A program made the translations under genes and the position numbers. DNA of 33,037 nucleotides, taken from positions 1-33,037 of the forward strand of contig WREI01000023.1 in the NCBI GenBank assembly GCA_009779405.1, given 5' to 3'. The notes under the pieces are model-generated. The model saw nothing but the letters and a program-made list of their open reading frames with translations. It made no database searches and had not been told where the DNA came from. Within the stretch, counting starts at the first letter, position 1. Every line of letters starts with the position of its first letter. This document shows positions 1 to 7,616 of this stretch, in pieces. Source of the DNA: Clostridiales bacterium. GTDB taxonomy: Bacteria > Bacillota > Clostridia > Christensenellales > CAG-138.

Positions 1-184
1 CGGCGCGCTGCGTCAAGATGGTCTTGATGCGAGCGATGTCTTTTTTGCATTCGCCGATGCGGTGCGGATTCGCGATCTGCCCCGTAACGGTCTGGAAACG
101 GAGGTTGAACAGCTCAGCCTTCAATTCGTGTTCCTGTTTGAGCAGTTCTTCATTGCTCAGCTCTCTCAGCTTTTCGGCTTTCAT
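1..184 (-). CDS. rpmC: Ribosomal protein L29, partial (3' end beyond window)
   Basis: Large-subunit protein L29, which sits near the polypeptide exit tunnel. The 61 visible residues start [20 protein letters not shown] and include the family pattern [13 protein letters not shown]...NPHRI. Usual length is 60-70 residues, so only the last few codons are missing at the left edge. Its ATG (184-182) overlaps the TGA of rplP (183-181) in an ATGA junction, so translation is probably coupled. It is the last visible gene of the S10 operon. rpsQ would normally follow outside the window. Confidence 0.96.
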   Translation of the reverse strand, partial: MKAEKLRELSNEELLKQEHELKAELFNLRFQTVTGQIANPHRIGECKKDIARIKTILTQRA

Positions 185-609
185 GCTTGCGCTCCTTCCT
201 CGGTTTCTTTGCGGATGACCTTGCACTTCAGGGGCAGCTTGTGCGACGCGAGACGCATGGCTTCCTTGGCGACGGCTTCATCCGTGACGGAAATTTCGAA
301 CATGACGCGGCCGGGCTTGACCACGGCCACCCAGTATTCGGGGGAACCCTTGCCGGAACCCATGCGGGTCTCGGCGGGCTTTTCGGTGACGGGCTTGTCG
401 GGGAAAATCTTGATCCACACCTGGCCGCCACGCTTGATGTAACGCGTCATCGCGATACGCGCCGCCTCTATCTGCTGGCTGGTGACCCATGCGGGCTCCA
501 GCGCCACGAGACCGAATTCACCGTAGGTGACCTTGTTGCCACGGTGGGCACTTCCCTTCATGCGGCCGCGGAATACCCTGCGGCGCTTGACTCTCTTGGG
601 CATTAACAT
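181..609 (-). CDS. rplP: Ribosomal protein L16
   Basis: Large-subunit protein L16, which organises the A-site region of 23S rRNA. The protein is 142 residues, close to the usual 137-147, starts [19 protein letters not shown] and carries the conserved KVTYGEFGL and [17 protein letters not shown] segments. I chose the ATG at 609 because AAGGAGG lies 11 nt upstream and Firmicute L16 proteins commonly begin MLMPKR; the ATG at 603 is the alternative. The frame stays open further upstream into rpsC, but that part does not resemble L16. The ribosome site overlaps the end of rpsC. Confidence 0.97.
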   Translation of the reverse strand: MLMPKRVKRRRVFRGRMKGSAHRGNKVTYGEFGLVALEPAWVTSQQIEAARIAMTRYIKRGGQVWIKIFPDKPVTEKPAETRMGSGKGSPEYWVAVVKPGRVMFEISVTDEAVAKEAMRLASHKLPLKCKVIRKETEEGAQA

Positions 610-628
610 TGTCTTTCGTGCCTCCTTC

Positions 629-1273
629 TTATGCTTTCGCGCGGCGCAGGACTTCGCCCTTGTAGATCCAGACCTTGATGCCGATGCGGCCATAGGTGGT
701 CTTCGCCTCGGCAAAGCCGTACTGAATGTCGGCGCGGAGGGTTTGCAGGGGGATGCTGCCCTCGCGGTAGCTCTCGGAACGCGCGATTTCCGCGCCGCCC
801 AAGCGGCCGCTGCACATGATCTTGATGCCCTTGACGCCGGGCTTGCTCATGGCACGGGACAGGCTCTGCTTCATGGCGCGGCGGAAGCTGGTGCGCTTCT
901 CGAGCTGCGCCGCGATGTTCTCGGCCACTAATTGCGCATCGGATTCCGCGTCGCGGATCTCCATGATGTTGATCTGGATGGGCTTGCCGATCTCCTTGCT
1001 GATGGCGTCGCGTATGGTCTCGATACCTGCGCCGCCCTTGCCGATCAGCATGCCGGGACGGGCGGTGTAGATGGCGACTGCCAGTTTGCCCGCCGCGCGG
1101 TCGATCTCGATGCGCGAGATGCTGGCGGCAAAATATTCTTTCTTCACGAACGCACGAATCTTGTGGTCCTCGATGAGAAAGTCCGCAAAGTCCTTCTTGG
1201 AGGCGAACCAGCGGGTGTTCCAATCGCGGATGACGCCCACGCGAAAACCGTTCGGATGTACTTTCTGACCCAT
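629..1273 (-). CDS. rpsC: Ribosomal protein S3
   Basis: Small-subunit protein S3 at the mRNA entry channel, 214 residues, near family length. The start [20 protein letters not shown] is diagnostic. A type II KH domain is marked by [12 protein letters not shown] in the first half. The C-terminal half has the conserved [20 protein letters not shown] segment. An AGGAGG-type site precedes the ATG. It lies between rplV and rplP in the universal S10 operon order. Confidence 0.98.
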   Translation of the reverse strand: MGQKVHPNGFRVGVIRDWNTRWFASKKDFADFLIEDHKIRAFVKKEYFAASISRIEIDRAAGKLAVAIYTARPGMLIGKGGAGIETIRDAISKEIGKPIQINIMEIRDAESDAQLVAENIAAQLEKRTSFRRAMKQSLSRAMSKPGVKGIKIMCSGRLGGAEIARSESYREGSIPLQTLRADIQYGFAEAKTTYGRIGIKVWIYKGEVLRRAKA

Positions 1274-1285
1274 TGCTTTTCCTCC

Positions 1286-1669
1286 TTACTTCTGATCCAA
1301 AACGATGGAAATGTGGCTGGTGCGCTTCAAAATCTGGGAAGCGCTGCCGCGCGCCCGGGGCATGAAGCGTTTCAGAGTCGGACCCTGATTGGCGGCGATC
1401 TCTGCGACATACAGGGAGTCGGCGCGCAAATCGAGGTTGTTCTCGGCATTGGCCACAGCGGAGTTCAGGAGTTTCAACACGGGTTCCGTCGCGGCTTTCG
1501 GCGTGTAGATCAGGATCGCTCTCGCTTCCTCTACGCTCTTGCCGCGGATCAGGTCGCAAACCAGCTTTACTTTGCGGGGCGACATGCGGATGAATCGGGC
1601 CAGCGCGTGCGGACGCTTATCCGCATTGGCGCGACGAGCCCTTGCTTTTTCACGGGTATTTCTTGCCAT
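1286..1669 (-). CDS. rplV: Ribosomal protein L22
   Basis: Large-subunit protein L22, whose beta-hairpin lines the exit tunnel. At 127 residues it is slightly longer than the usual 110-115 because of a basic N-terminal extension ([20 protein letters not shown]). The core has the typical [20 protein letters not shown] and SAVANAENN segments, then the tunnel hairpin [17 protein letters not shown]. Only 12 nt separate it from rpsC. Confidence 0.97.
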   Translation of the reverse strand: MARNTREKARARRANADKRPHALARFIRMSPRKVKLVCDLIRGKSVEEARAILIYTPKAATEPVLKLLNSAVANAENNLDLRADSLYVAEIAANQGPTLKRFMPRARGSASQILKRTSHISIVLDQK

Positions 1670-1687
1670 AGTCTTCTTTCCCCTCCC

Positions 1688-1969
1688 CTATCTCGCCTTG
1701 GAGGACTTTTCGGAGCCCTTGTGCCCACGGAAGGTGCGCGTGGGGGCAAATTCGCCCAGCTTGTGGCCGACCATTTCCTCGGTCACGTATACCGGGACGT
1801 GCTTCTTGCCATCGTGCACCGCTATGGTATGGCCGACAAAGTGCGGGAAGATGGTGGAGGCGCGGGACCAGGTTTTGATGACGCTCTTCTTGCCGCTCTC
1901 GTTCATCGTCTCGACGCGCGCGCTGAGACGGGCTTCGACGAACGGGCCTTTTTTAACCGATCTGCTCAT
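1688..1969 (-). CDS. rpsS: Ribosomal protein S19
   Basis: Small-subunit protein S19 in the 30S head, contacting S13. The 93 residues begin [15 protein letters not shown] and contain [31 protein letters not shown], summarised here by its conserved [12 protein letters not shown] core. The C-terminal part has the typical [12 protein letters not shown]. Length and motifs are standard. It lies 17 nt from rplB and 18 nt from rplV. Confidence 0.97.
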   Translation of the reverse strand: MSRSVKKGPFVEARLSARVETMNESGKKSVIKTWSRASTIFPHFVGHTIAVHDGKKHVPVYVTEEMVGHKLGEFAPTRTFRGHKGSEKSSKAR

Positions 1970-1986
1970 TAAATGTACTCCTTCCC

Positions 1987-2823
1987 TTACTTGCCTGCAT
2001 TGCGACGGCGCACAATGTACTTGTCTGTTTGGTTCTTGGTCTTGCGGGTCTTGTATCCCAGTGCGGGTTTGCCCCAGGGGGTGACCGGGCCGGAGCGGCC
2101 TATCGGGCTCTTGCCCTCGCCGCCGCCGTGTGGGTGGTCGCAGGGGTTCATGACCGAGCCGCGGACCGTCGGGCGTATGCCCATGTGGCGCTTGCGCCCC
2201 GCCTTGCCGATGACGATATTCTGATAATCGGCGTTGCCGACCTGGCCGATGCTGGCGCGGGCGTTGACCGGAACCATGCGCACCTCGCCGCTGGGCAGGC
2301 GCACCTGCGCCATCTTGCCCTCTTTCGCCATCAGCTGGGCCGCATTGCCCGCGCTGCGCACCAATTGCGCGCCCTTGCCGGGCTTCAGCTCGATGCAGTG
2401 GATGACGGTGCCGACAGGGATTTGGGAGATGGCCATCGCGTTGCCGACCTTGATATCCGCGCCCGGACCCGAGAGGATCGGGTCGCCGATGCGCAGGCCC
2501 ATCGGGGCGATGATGTAACGCTTCTCGCCGTCCGCGTAGTGCAGGAGGGCGATGTTCGCGCTGCGGTTGGGGTCATATTCGATGGAAAAGACCTTCGCGG
2601 GTATGCCGTCCTTGTCGCGCTTGAAATCGATGATGCGATATTTGCGCTTGGCGCCGCCGCCGCGGTGGCGTATGGTGATCTTGCCGCTCTTGTTGCGGCC
2701 GGCCTGCTTTTTGAGGTCCTCGGTCAAGGAACGCTCCGGCTCCTTGCGCGTGATCTCCTCAAAGGACGAGACCGTCATGAAACGCTGACCGGGGGTGGTC
2801 GGCTTAATCGTACGAATTGCCAT
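1987..2823 (-). CDS. rplB: Ribosomal protein L2
   Basis: Large-subunit protein L2, required for subunit association and near the peptidyl transferase centre. The 278 residues match the family (about 275). Diagnostic segments are [19 protein letters not shown] at the start, [12 protein letters not shown], and [12 protein letters not shown] with the conserved histidine near residue 230. The start is supported by AGGAGGAAACGC directly upstream. The GC-rich antisense strand stays open, but the minus-strand product is unambiguous. Confidence 0.98.
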   Translation of the reverse strand: MAIRTIKPTTPGQRFMTVSSFEEITRKEPERSLTEDLKKQAGRNKSGKITIRHRGGGAKRKYRIIDFKRDKDGIPAKVFSIEYDPNRSANIALLHYADGEKRYIIAPMGLRIGDPILSGPGADIKVGNAMAISQIPVGTVIHCIELKPGKGAQLVRSAGNAAQLMAKEGKMAQVRLPSGEVRMVPVNARASIGQVGNADYQNIVIGKAGRKRHMGIRPTVRGSVMNPCDHPHGGGEGKSPIGRSGPVTPWGKPALGYKTRKTKNQTDKYIVRRRNAGK

Positions 2824-2835
2824 GCGTTTCCTCCT

Positions 2836-3132
2836 TTACTGTGCGATGCCGTCAAACAGCTCGATGCCCTTGCTGTTTGCCGTCAGCTTCACGTATGCTT
2901 TCTTGGTGGCGGGGGTGCGGCCTTCGGTGCGGCCCTGCCGCTTCATCTTCCCCTGCTTGTTCACGGTATGGACGCTTGCGACGGTGACGCCGAAGATTTC
3001 TTCCACCGCTTTGCGGATTTCGACCTTGTTCGCGCCGCGGGCGACCTTGAAGGTATAGGTCTTGCCTGCTATCTGGTCGTAGCTCTTCTCACTGAGAATC
3101 GGCGCTATGATGATGTCATACGGGGACTGCAT
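2836..3132 (-). CDS. rplW: Ribosomal protein L23
   Basis: Large-subunit protein L23 at the tunnel exit, a docking site for trigger factor and SRP. It has 98 residues and starts MQSPYDIIIAPILSEKSYD, with the conserved KVEIRKAVEEIFGV and GKMKRQGR segments. The ATG shares one base with the TAA of rplD (TAATG), which indicates coupling. The reading frame is open further upstream inside rplD, but that part is unrelated sequence. Confidence 0.97.
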   Translation of the reverse strand: MQSPYDIIIAPILSEKSYDQIAGKTYTFKVARGANKVEIRKAVEEIFGVTVASVHTVNKQGKMKRQGRTEGRTPATKKAYVKLTANSKGIELFDGIAQ

Positions 3133-3752
3133 TACGCGTATACCTCCTCGATTTTCGCGGCGGAATCCTTGGTTAAGATCAGCTTGCCGTGATGTAGGAT
3201 TTCGTAGGTGTTCAATGTGGTGACCAAGGTGGTCTTGATGCCCTTGATATTGCGCGCGGCGCGCTCGATATCGCTGCCGGCTTCCGTGAGGACGATCAGG
3301 GCGTTCTGTGCCGAGACGGCGCTGAGAACCTTGACCATCTCGCGGGTCTTCGCTTCGGGGATCGTAAGCTCGTCGAATACAATGATCTCGGCGGCTTCCG
3401 CCTTGGCGGACAGGGCCGAATGGAGCGCGATGCGGCGCATCTTCTTGTTGACCTTCATTGTATAGTCGCGGGGTTTGGGGGCGAATACCACGCCGCCGTG
3501 CCGCCACTGCGGGGAGCGGGTGGAACCCTGACGGGCATGGCCCGTACCCTTTTGGCGCCAGGGCTTCTTGCCGCCGCCGGAGATTTCCGCGCGGGTTTTG
3601 GCGCTCTGGGTGCCTTGACGGCGGGCCGCGAGATGCGCGACCACGACCTGATGCAGAACGGGCTTGTTGACTTCCTGACCGAAGATGGCATCCGCCAGCT
3701 CGATGGAGCCGACGACCTGTCCGGTCGTATCATACAGATTTACGTTAGGCAT
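3132..3752 (-). CDS. rplD: Ribosomal protein L4
   Basis: Large-subunit protein L4, whose extended loop reaches the exit tunnel. In Gammaproteobacteria L4 also represses the S10 operon. The 206 residues start MPNVNLYDTTGQVVGSIELA and carry the loop signature GGGKKPWRQKGTGHARQGS followed by a FAPKPRDY segment. Length is normal. The basic loop residues are all present. Whether this L4 binds the S10 leader described at 4719-4955 cannot be told from sequence alone. Confidence 0.97.
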   Translation of the reverse strand: MPNVNLYDTTGQVVGSIELADAIFGQEVNKPVLHQVVVAHLAARRQGTQSAKTRAEISGGGKKPWRQKGTGHARQGSTRSPQWRHGGVVFAPKPRDYTMKVNKKMRRIALHSALSAKAEAAEIIVFDELTIPEAKTREMVKVLSAVSAQNALIVLTEAGSDIERAARNIKGIKTTLVTTLNTYEILHHGKLILTKDSAAKIEEVYA

Positions 3753-3766
3753 GACTCTACTCCTCC

Positions 3767-4393
3767 TTATTTCACGGTGGCACGGACGGTGACAAAGCCG
3801 CCCTTGGCACCGGGGATCGCGCCCTTGATGAGAAGCAGGTTGCGCTCTGCATCCACGCGGACGACGCGCAGATTCTGCACGGTGACGCGCTCGGCGCCCA
3901 TATGGCCCGGCAGGCGCTTGGTCTTCATAACCTCGCCCGGATAGGTGCCGGAGCCCATGCTGCCCGCCACGCGGTAGGAGTGGGAGCCGTGGGTCTTGCG
4001 GCCGCGGTGCTGGTTCCAGCGCTTGATGTTGCCCGCAAAGCCCTTGCCCTTGCTGGTTCCGGTGACGTCCACACGGTCGCCTTCGGCGAAAATGTCAGCG
4101 CGGATGACGTCGCCCACCTTATAGGAAGCGGCGTCCTCTAACTTGAACTCGTGCAAATAGCGCATTGCCTTCACGCCCGACTTGCGGAAATGGCCCGCGC
4201 GCGGCTTGTTGACAAGCTTCTCGCGCAGTTCGGCAAAGCCCAACTGCACGGCTTCATACCCGTCGTGGCCGACGGTCTTTTTCTGGACGACGGGGCAGGG
4301 ACCGGCTTCGATAACCGTGACGGGAATCATGGTACCGTCAGCCAGAAACAGCTGCGTCATACCGATCTTCTTGCCCAAAATGGCTTGTTTCAT
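3767..4393 (-). CDS. rplC: Ribosomal protein L3
   Basis: Large-subunit protein L3, an early assembly protein near the peptidyl transferase centre. The 208 residues begin [16 protein letters not shown] and include the conserved [15 protein letters not shown] and the central-loop region [22 protein letters not shown]. The methylated glutamine of E. coli L3 lies in an equivalent stretch, but here histidine or serine occupy nearby positions, so modification is not assumed. It lies 14 nt from rplD and 16 nt from rpsJ. Confidence 0.98.
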   Translation of the reverse strand: MKQAILGKKIGMTQLFLADGTMIPVTVIEAGPCPVVQKKTVGHDGYEAVQLGFAELREKLVNKPRAGHFRKSGVKAMRYLHEFKLEDAASYKVGDVIRADIFAEGDRVDVTGTSKGKGFAGNIKRWNQHRGRKTHGSHSYRVAGSMGSGTYPGEVMKTKRLPGHMGAERVTVQNLRVVRVDAERNLLLIKGAIPGAKGGFVTVRATVK

Positions 4394-4409
4394 GGTCTAC
4401 CTCCGTAAC

Positions 4410-4718
4410 TTACAGCTTGATTTCGATGTCCACACCGGCAGGCAGATCAAGCTTCATCAGGGCGTCCACGGTTTTGGCGGACGGCTGCAATATGTCAATC
4501 AGGCGCTTATGGGTGCACTGTTCGAACTGCTCACGGCTGTCCTTATACTTGTGCGTGGCGCGCAGTATGGTGACGATTTCCTTTTCCGTGGGCAGGGGGA
4601 TGGGGCCGGAGACGTGCGCGCCTGTGCGGCGGGCGGCCTCGACGATCTTTTCCGCGCTCCGGTCGATGAGACTGCTCTCATAGGCGCGAAGCTTGATGCG
4701 AATCTTCTGGTTTGCCAT
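4410..4718 (-). CDS. rpsJ: Ribosomal protein S10
   Basis: Small-subunit protein S10, also the NusE partner of NusB in antitermination. The 102 residues begin [20 protein letters not shown] and contain the conserved [16 protein letters not shown] loop and [12 protein letters not shown] chose the ATG at 4718 because TAGGAGGAAATC lies just upstream and the product then matches family length; the open frame continues another 30 codons into the leader without family similarity. It is the first gene of the operon. Confidence 0.98.
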   Translation of the reverse strand: MANQKIRIKLRAYESSLIDRSAEKIVEAARRTGAHVSGPIPLPTEKEIVTILRATHKYKDSREQFEQCTHKRLIDILQPSAKTVDALMKLDLPAGVDIEIKL

Positions 4719-4955
4719 GTGTTTTTGATTTCCTCCTAAATTTTCTGCCAAGCGGGGCTTGGCGGGGCAGTACACGGAGCCGGGTGTTTCCCTTTCTAAC
4801 TTTTGCAACCGGAGCTCGGTTGCGTGGGACTGCCGCGGGGTTCCGCTATTTTTGCCTTGCCGGGTTTTATCCCGGGCTGCATGCGCCGCAAGTTACCTGG
4901 AATGGCTCGCCAGCAATCTCTCGGGCATGCGTTGGCGACGCGGATACGCGTAACC
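4719..4955 (-). promoter_or_regulatory. Structured 5' leader of the S10 operon
   Basis: About 237 nt of untranslated RNA is expected between the predicted transcription start and rpsJ. On the minus strand I see three small hairpins: CCGGG/CCCGG around a TAAAA loop, GCAACCG/CGGTTGC, and GCCAAGC/GCTTGGC close to the ribosome site. Clostridia have a known S10 leader type, and ribosomal proteins often feed back on such leaders. Assigning this one to a family is inference and needs a covariance-model search. Confidence 0.5.
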
Positions 4956-4961
4956 TTATGT

Positions 4962-4990
4962 ATGATACAGATTTTTGAGGGCGAATGCAA
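4962..4990 (-). promoter_or_regulatory. Promoter of the S10 operon
   Basis: Minus-strand sigma-A promoter: -35 TTGCAT (4990-4985), 17-bp spacer, -10 TATCAT (4967-4962). It is the best hexamer pair seen upstream of rpsJ and would start transcription near 4955. Confidence 0.65.
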
Positions 4991-5048
4991 GGGGTTGATG
5001 TGAGGTTTTTTTGTAAAATTTTTGGGCGGGGGTGATATGGGCTATAAT

Positions 5049-5073
5049 GTAGGGGCGCGATATATCGCGCCCC
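5049..5073. repeat. GTAGGGGCG-type palindrome
   Basis: A perfect hairpin with arms GGGGCGCGAT/ATCGCGCCCC, preceded by GTA. It belongs to the family also found at 7593, 9031, 18351, 21468 and (degenerate) 31454. This copy is intergenic, between the S10 promoter and the T-box promoter. I see no gene or clear signal in the remaining sequence from 5074 to 5255. Confidence 0.75.
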
Positions 5074-5255
5074 AACGGTTGCATTTGCGGGGTGGGTTGG
5101 CATTCCGGGTACGTGGGCATGCCGCAGGACGCCATTATTGGAGTTGCGCGGTGTAGCGCGTGCCTCGCCCCTATGGGTTCGTCATCGTTATCAAAACGGT
5201 TCGGGATGTGGGGATTCGCGGACACGCAATGCGCGCCCCTGCCACAAATTACCTA

Positions 5256-5283
5256 TTGACATCCGCGAAAAAGCAGATATAAT
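5256..5283 (+). promoter_or_regulatory. Consensus promoter of the T-box leader
   Basis: Both hexamers match the sigma-A consensus exactly: TTGACA (5256-5261) and TATAAT (5278-5283), with a 16-bp spacer. The predicted start near 5290 lies directly before the T-box Stem I. A perfect promoter is typical for a gene controlled after initiation. Confidence 0.88.
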
Positions 5284-5289
5284 CCCTAC

Positions 5290-5600
5290 TCAACAGCCAT
5301 GACGGCGAAAGAGTATCCGTTTCCCTGTTTTCCAGAGAAGTGCCGGACGGTGCAAGGCATCAAAACACAGGCGGAGAATACACGCACGAGCTGCTTATGT
5401 GAACGGTTATGCAACCAATTAGCACGAGCCGGGTTCGCCCGTTACAGGGATAGGGTATACCGGATGCGAACGCAGTTCGCATTGCGTACCTACAGAGGTT
5501 CATATCGTGAGATATGGATAAACCGAGGTGGTAACACGGATTTCCTCCGTCCTCGAACCCCCGCTGCATTTGCCGGGCGCGTTCGGGGGCTGTTTATTTT
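5290..5600 (+). promoter_or_regulatory. T-box riboswitch, tyrosine (UAC) specifier
   Basis: Class I T-box leader that reads tRNA charging. Stem I can be folded by hand: base CAGC (5292) with GCTG, GCG with CGC, then the specifier loop with AGTA on its 5' side, then TCCG/CGGA, CTGT/ACAG and the distal TGCC/GGCA with the AGAGA motif below it. The specifier loop's 3' strand reads GAATACA, giving codon UAC (5379-5381), tyrosine. The antiterminator has the T-box core GAGGTGGTAACACGG (5525-5539) closing on TCCGTCCTC. Its UGGU bulge fits a tRNA with discriminator A, as bacterial tRNA-Tyr has. A terminator follows. It controls the lyase gene starting at 5634. Confidence 0.9.
5556..5600 (+). terminator. 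T-box intrinsic terminator
   Basis: Hairpin with arms CCCCCG (5558-5563) and CGGGGG (5584-5589), followed by the U-rich run CTGTTTATTTT. It competes with the antiterminator, whose 3' arm is TCCGTCCTC just upstream, as expected for a transcriptional T-box. Confidence 0.8.
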
Positions 5601-5633
5601 CCGGTAAAAATAACATTCGGAGGAAACATTCAA

Positions 5634-7079
5634 ATGGCGAACATCAAATTTTTCAGCGGTGAAAAGACCCCCTTGGAGATGCACAAGGTGCGCATTATCC
5701 AAAAACTGAGCCTGCCGCCCGTCGAGGCGCGGGCGATTGCCATGGAGGAGGCGGGCTTTAACACCTTCCTGCTGCGCAACCGGGACGTATACCTCGACAT
5801 GCTGACCGATTCGGGCGTGAACGCGATGAGCGACCAGCAGCAGGCGGCGATGATGATCGCCGACGACAGCTATGCCGGGAGCGAGACCTTTTTTAAGCTG
5901 GCCGCGAAGGTGGAGGAATTGTTCGGGTTCCAGCACTTTCTGCCCTGCCACCAGGGCCGCGCGGCGGAGAATATGATCGCGTCGACCTTTATCCAGCCCG
6001 GCAAGGTGGCGCTGATGAACTTCCACTTCACGACGGCCAAGGCGCACGTAACGCGCTTGGGCGGCAAGGTGGAGGAATTGGTCACCAAGGAGGGGACCAA
6101 GACCACGAGCACGCACCCGTTTAAGGGCAACATTGACCTCGACGCGCTGCGCGAGAGTATTACGCGGCTCGGGAAACAGGTCGCCTTCCTGCGCATTGAG
6201 GTGGGTACCAACCTGATCGGCGGCCAGCCCGTTTCGCTGCAAAATATGCGTGAAGCGACGGCGATTGCCCGCGAGCACGGGATCGTCACCGTGATGGACG
6301 CGTCGCTCTTGCAGGATAACCTGTACTTTATCAAAACGCGCGAAGAAGCCGAAAAGGGCAAGAGCATACGCGAGATTACGCGCGAGATTTCCGATCTGTT
6401 TGATATCATCTATTTTTCGGCGCGCAAATTGGGCTTTGCGCGCGGCGGCGGCATGATGATACGCGATGAGGCGATGTTCGATTCCATGAAGGTGATGCTG
6501 CCGCTGTTTGAGGGCTTCCTCACCTATGGCGGTATGTCCGTGCGCGAGATGGAGGCCATAGTCGTCGGCTTGGACGAATCGATGGACGAGGATATCATTG
6601 CCCACGGGCCGATGATGACCGAATATATGTGCGAGGAACTGCTGAAAAACGGCGTGCCCGTCGTCACCCCGCCGGGCGGGCTGGGCTGCCATATCAACGC
6701 GCGCGAGTTTTTGAGCCATGTACCCGCCGAGCAGTACCCTGCGGGCGCGCTGGCGGCGGCGGTCTATATCGCGGGCGGCGTGCGCGGCATGGAGCGCGGC
6801 ACGCTCTCCGAGGAGCGCGAGCCCGACGGCAGCGAGCATGTGGCCGAGATGGAACTGCTGCGCATGGCCCTCCCCCGCCGCGTGTTTACGCACTCGCAGG
6901 TGCGCTACGCCATCGACCGCATCACCTGGTTGCACCGCAACAGGCACCTGATCGGTGGTTTGGAGTTTATCGAGGAACCGCCCGTGCTGCGCTTTTTCCT
7001 CGGGCGGCTTAGGGCTAAAGGGGATTGGCAGAATCAGATTGTGGCGCAGTTTCGGAAGGATTTTGGGGATAGCCTATAG
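5634..7079 (+). CDS. Beta-eliminating lyase of the tyrosine phenol-lyase/tryptophanase family, atypical
   Basis: PLP-dependent fold-type I enzyme of 481 residues (TPL is about 456, TnaA about 471). Well-characterised members split tyrosine to phenol, or tryptophan to indole, plus pyruvate and ammonia; TPL also runs in reverse. Aligned by eye with Citrobacter TPL it keeps Tyr80 (Y71), Phe132-Thr133 (F123-T124), Asp222 (D214), Lys265 as the PLP lysine (K257), Arg388 (R381, contacts the phenol OH) and an Arg at 415/416 (R404). It differs at Leu225, where TPL and TnaA have the Arg that contacts PLP O3', and at Arg264 for Lys256. The conserved Thr and Arg favour a TPL-like over a TnaA-like substrate. 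A GGAGG site precedes the ATG. A Tyr T-box controls it. The actual substrate is uncertain. Confidence 0.85.
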   Translation: MANIKFFSGEKTPLEMHKVRIIQKLSLPPVEARAIAMEEAGFNTFLLRNRDVYLDMLTDSGVNAMSDQQQAAMMIADDSYAGSETFFKLAAKVEELFGFQHFLPCHQGRAAENMIASTFIQPGKVALMNFHFTTAKAHVTRLGGKVEELVTKEGTKTTSTHPFKGNIDLDALRESITRLGKQVAFLRIEVGTNLIGGQPVSLQNMREATAIAREHGIVTVMDASLLQDNLYFIKTREEAEKGKSIREITREISDLFDIIYFSARKLGFARGGGMMIRDEAMFDSMKVMLPLFEGFLTYGGMSVREMEAIVVGLDESMDEDIIAHGPMMTEYMCEELLKNGVPVVTPPGGLGCHINAREFLSHVPAEQYPAGALAAAVYIAGGVRGMERGTLSEEREPDGSEHVAEMELLRMALPRRVFTHSQVRYAIDRITWLHRNRHLIGGLEFIEEPPVLRFFLGRLRAKGDWQNQIVAQFRKDFGDSL

Positions 7080-7081
7080 GC

Positions 7082-7158
7082 TCGATTCGACAAAGCAGGG
7101 CTTTGCCGAATCGGAACCCTTTGGTATGCGTTCCGCCGCGCAGGTCGGCGGAACGCAT
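7082..7158. repeat. Paired post-stop hairpins (copy 1)
   Basis: Two hairpins lie directly after the lyase stop codon. The first has arms CGATTCG and CGAATCG (7083-7113). The second has a 13-bp perfect stem, ATGCGTTCCGCCG with CGGCGGAACGCAT (7126-7158), around a CGCAGGT loop. The same pair follows the BMC-H gene at 25296-25444 with different stem bases. There is no strong T run, so this may be a 3'-end stabiliser or a weak terminator. Confidence 0.6.
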
Positions 7159-7232
7159 GTATTTAAGTCAATTGTCTTGCGCGTTTTACGATCTATATGG
7201 TAAAGCTGTATAGGTGCCCAGGATCATTCCTT

Positions 7233-7564
7233 TTATATGCAGTTAATGAATTTAAGAATTATAAGAACCGGAATCAAAATGATAACCAATATCAGCATGC
7301 GTTTCCAAAATTCCGGACGGAAAATTCTTCGGCATAATTATTTGCTGCTTCGCGTGACATTTTTTTGAATCGCACAAATTCGATGGTAGTTTTAATCAAC
7401 ACAAACACACCAGCTGCCGCAGCTAAGATAGTTTTTATCTAGCTTCCATAACCTAATAACCAAAATAGCCAAGATAGCTGAAGCCACACACCTATAATCA
7501 TACAAAGAATACAAGCAGCTATATAGAATTTTGCGCTTCTGCTGTATTTGGTCTGCTTTTCCAC
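7233..7564 (-). pseudogene. Decayed small membrane protein
   Basis: On the minus strand a GTG (7564) behind AAAGGAAG opens a frame reading VEKQTKYSRSAKFYIAACI and then a hydrophobic helix rich in L and W. An in-frame TAG interrupts it at 7440. The same frame resumes with a second hydrophobic helix and then KMSREAANNYAEEF. A frameshift near 7305 is needed to continue into a third hydrophobic helix (MLILVIILIPVLIILKF) that ends at a TAA (7235-7233). The two lesions in otherwise coherent coding sequence suggest a broken gene for a protein of about 110 residues with three membrane segments. I do not recognise the family. Confidence 0.55.
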
Positions 7565-7592
7565 TTTCGCTCTTCCTTTCGTCCGGTCGGAC

Positions 7593-7616
7593 GGGCGCGA
7601 TAAATCGCGCCCCTAC
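7593..7616. repeat. GTAGGGGCG-type palindrome at the end of nfnB
   Basis: Read on the minus strand it is GTAGGGGCGCGAT-TT-ATCGCGCCC. Its TAG (7615-7613) is the stop codon of the nfnB/gltA-like gene, so the repeat forms the 3' end of that gene. It may also act as an mRNA-end hairpin. Confidence 0.75.

Noticed and set aside
2029-3192. A 387-codon plus-strand frame opposite rplB and rplW
   Set aside because: Shadow of ribosomal protein genes with strong family matches on the minus strand.
5299-5607. A 102-codon open frame in the leader of the lyase gene
   Set aside because: It lies entirely within the T-box RNA and has no ribosome site; the T-box structure explains the sequence.
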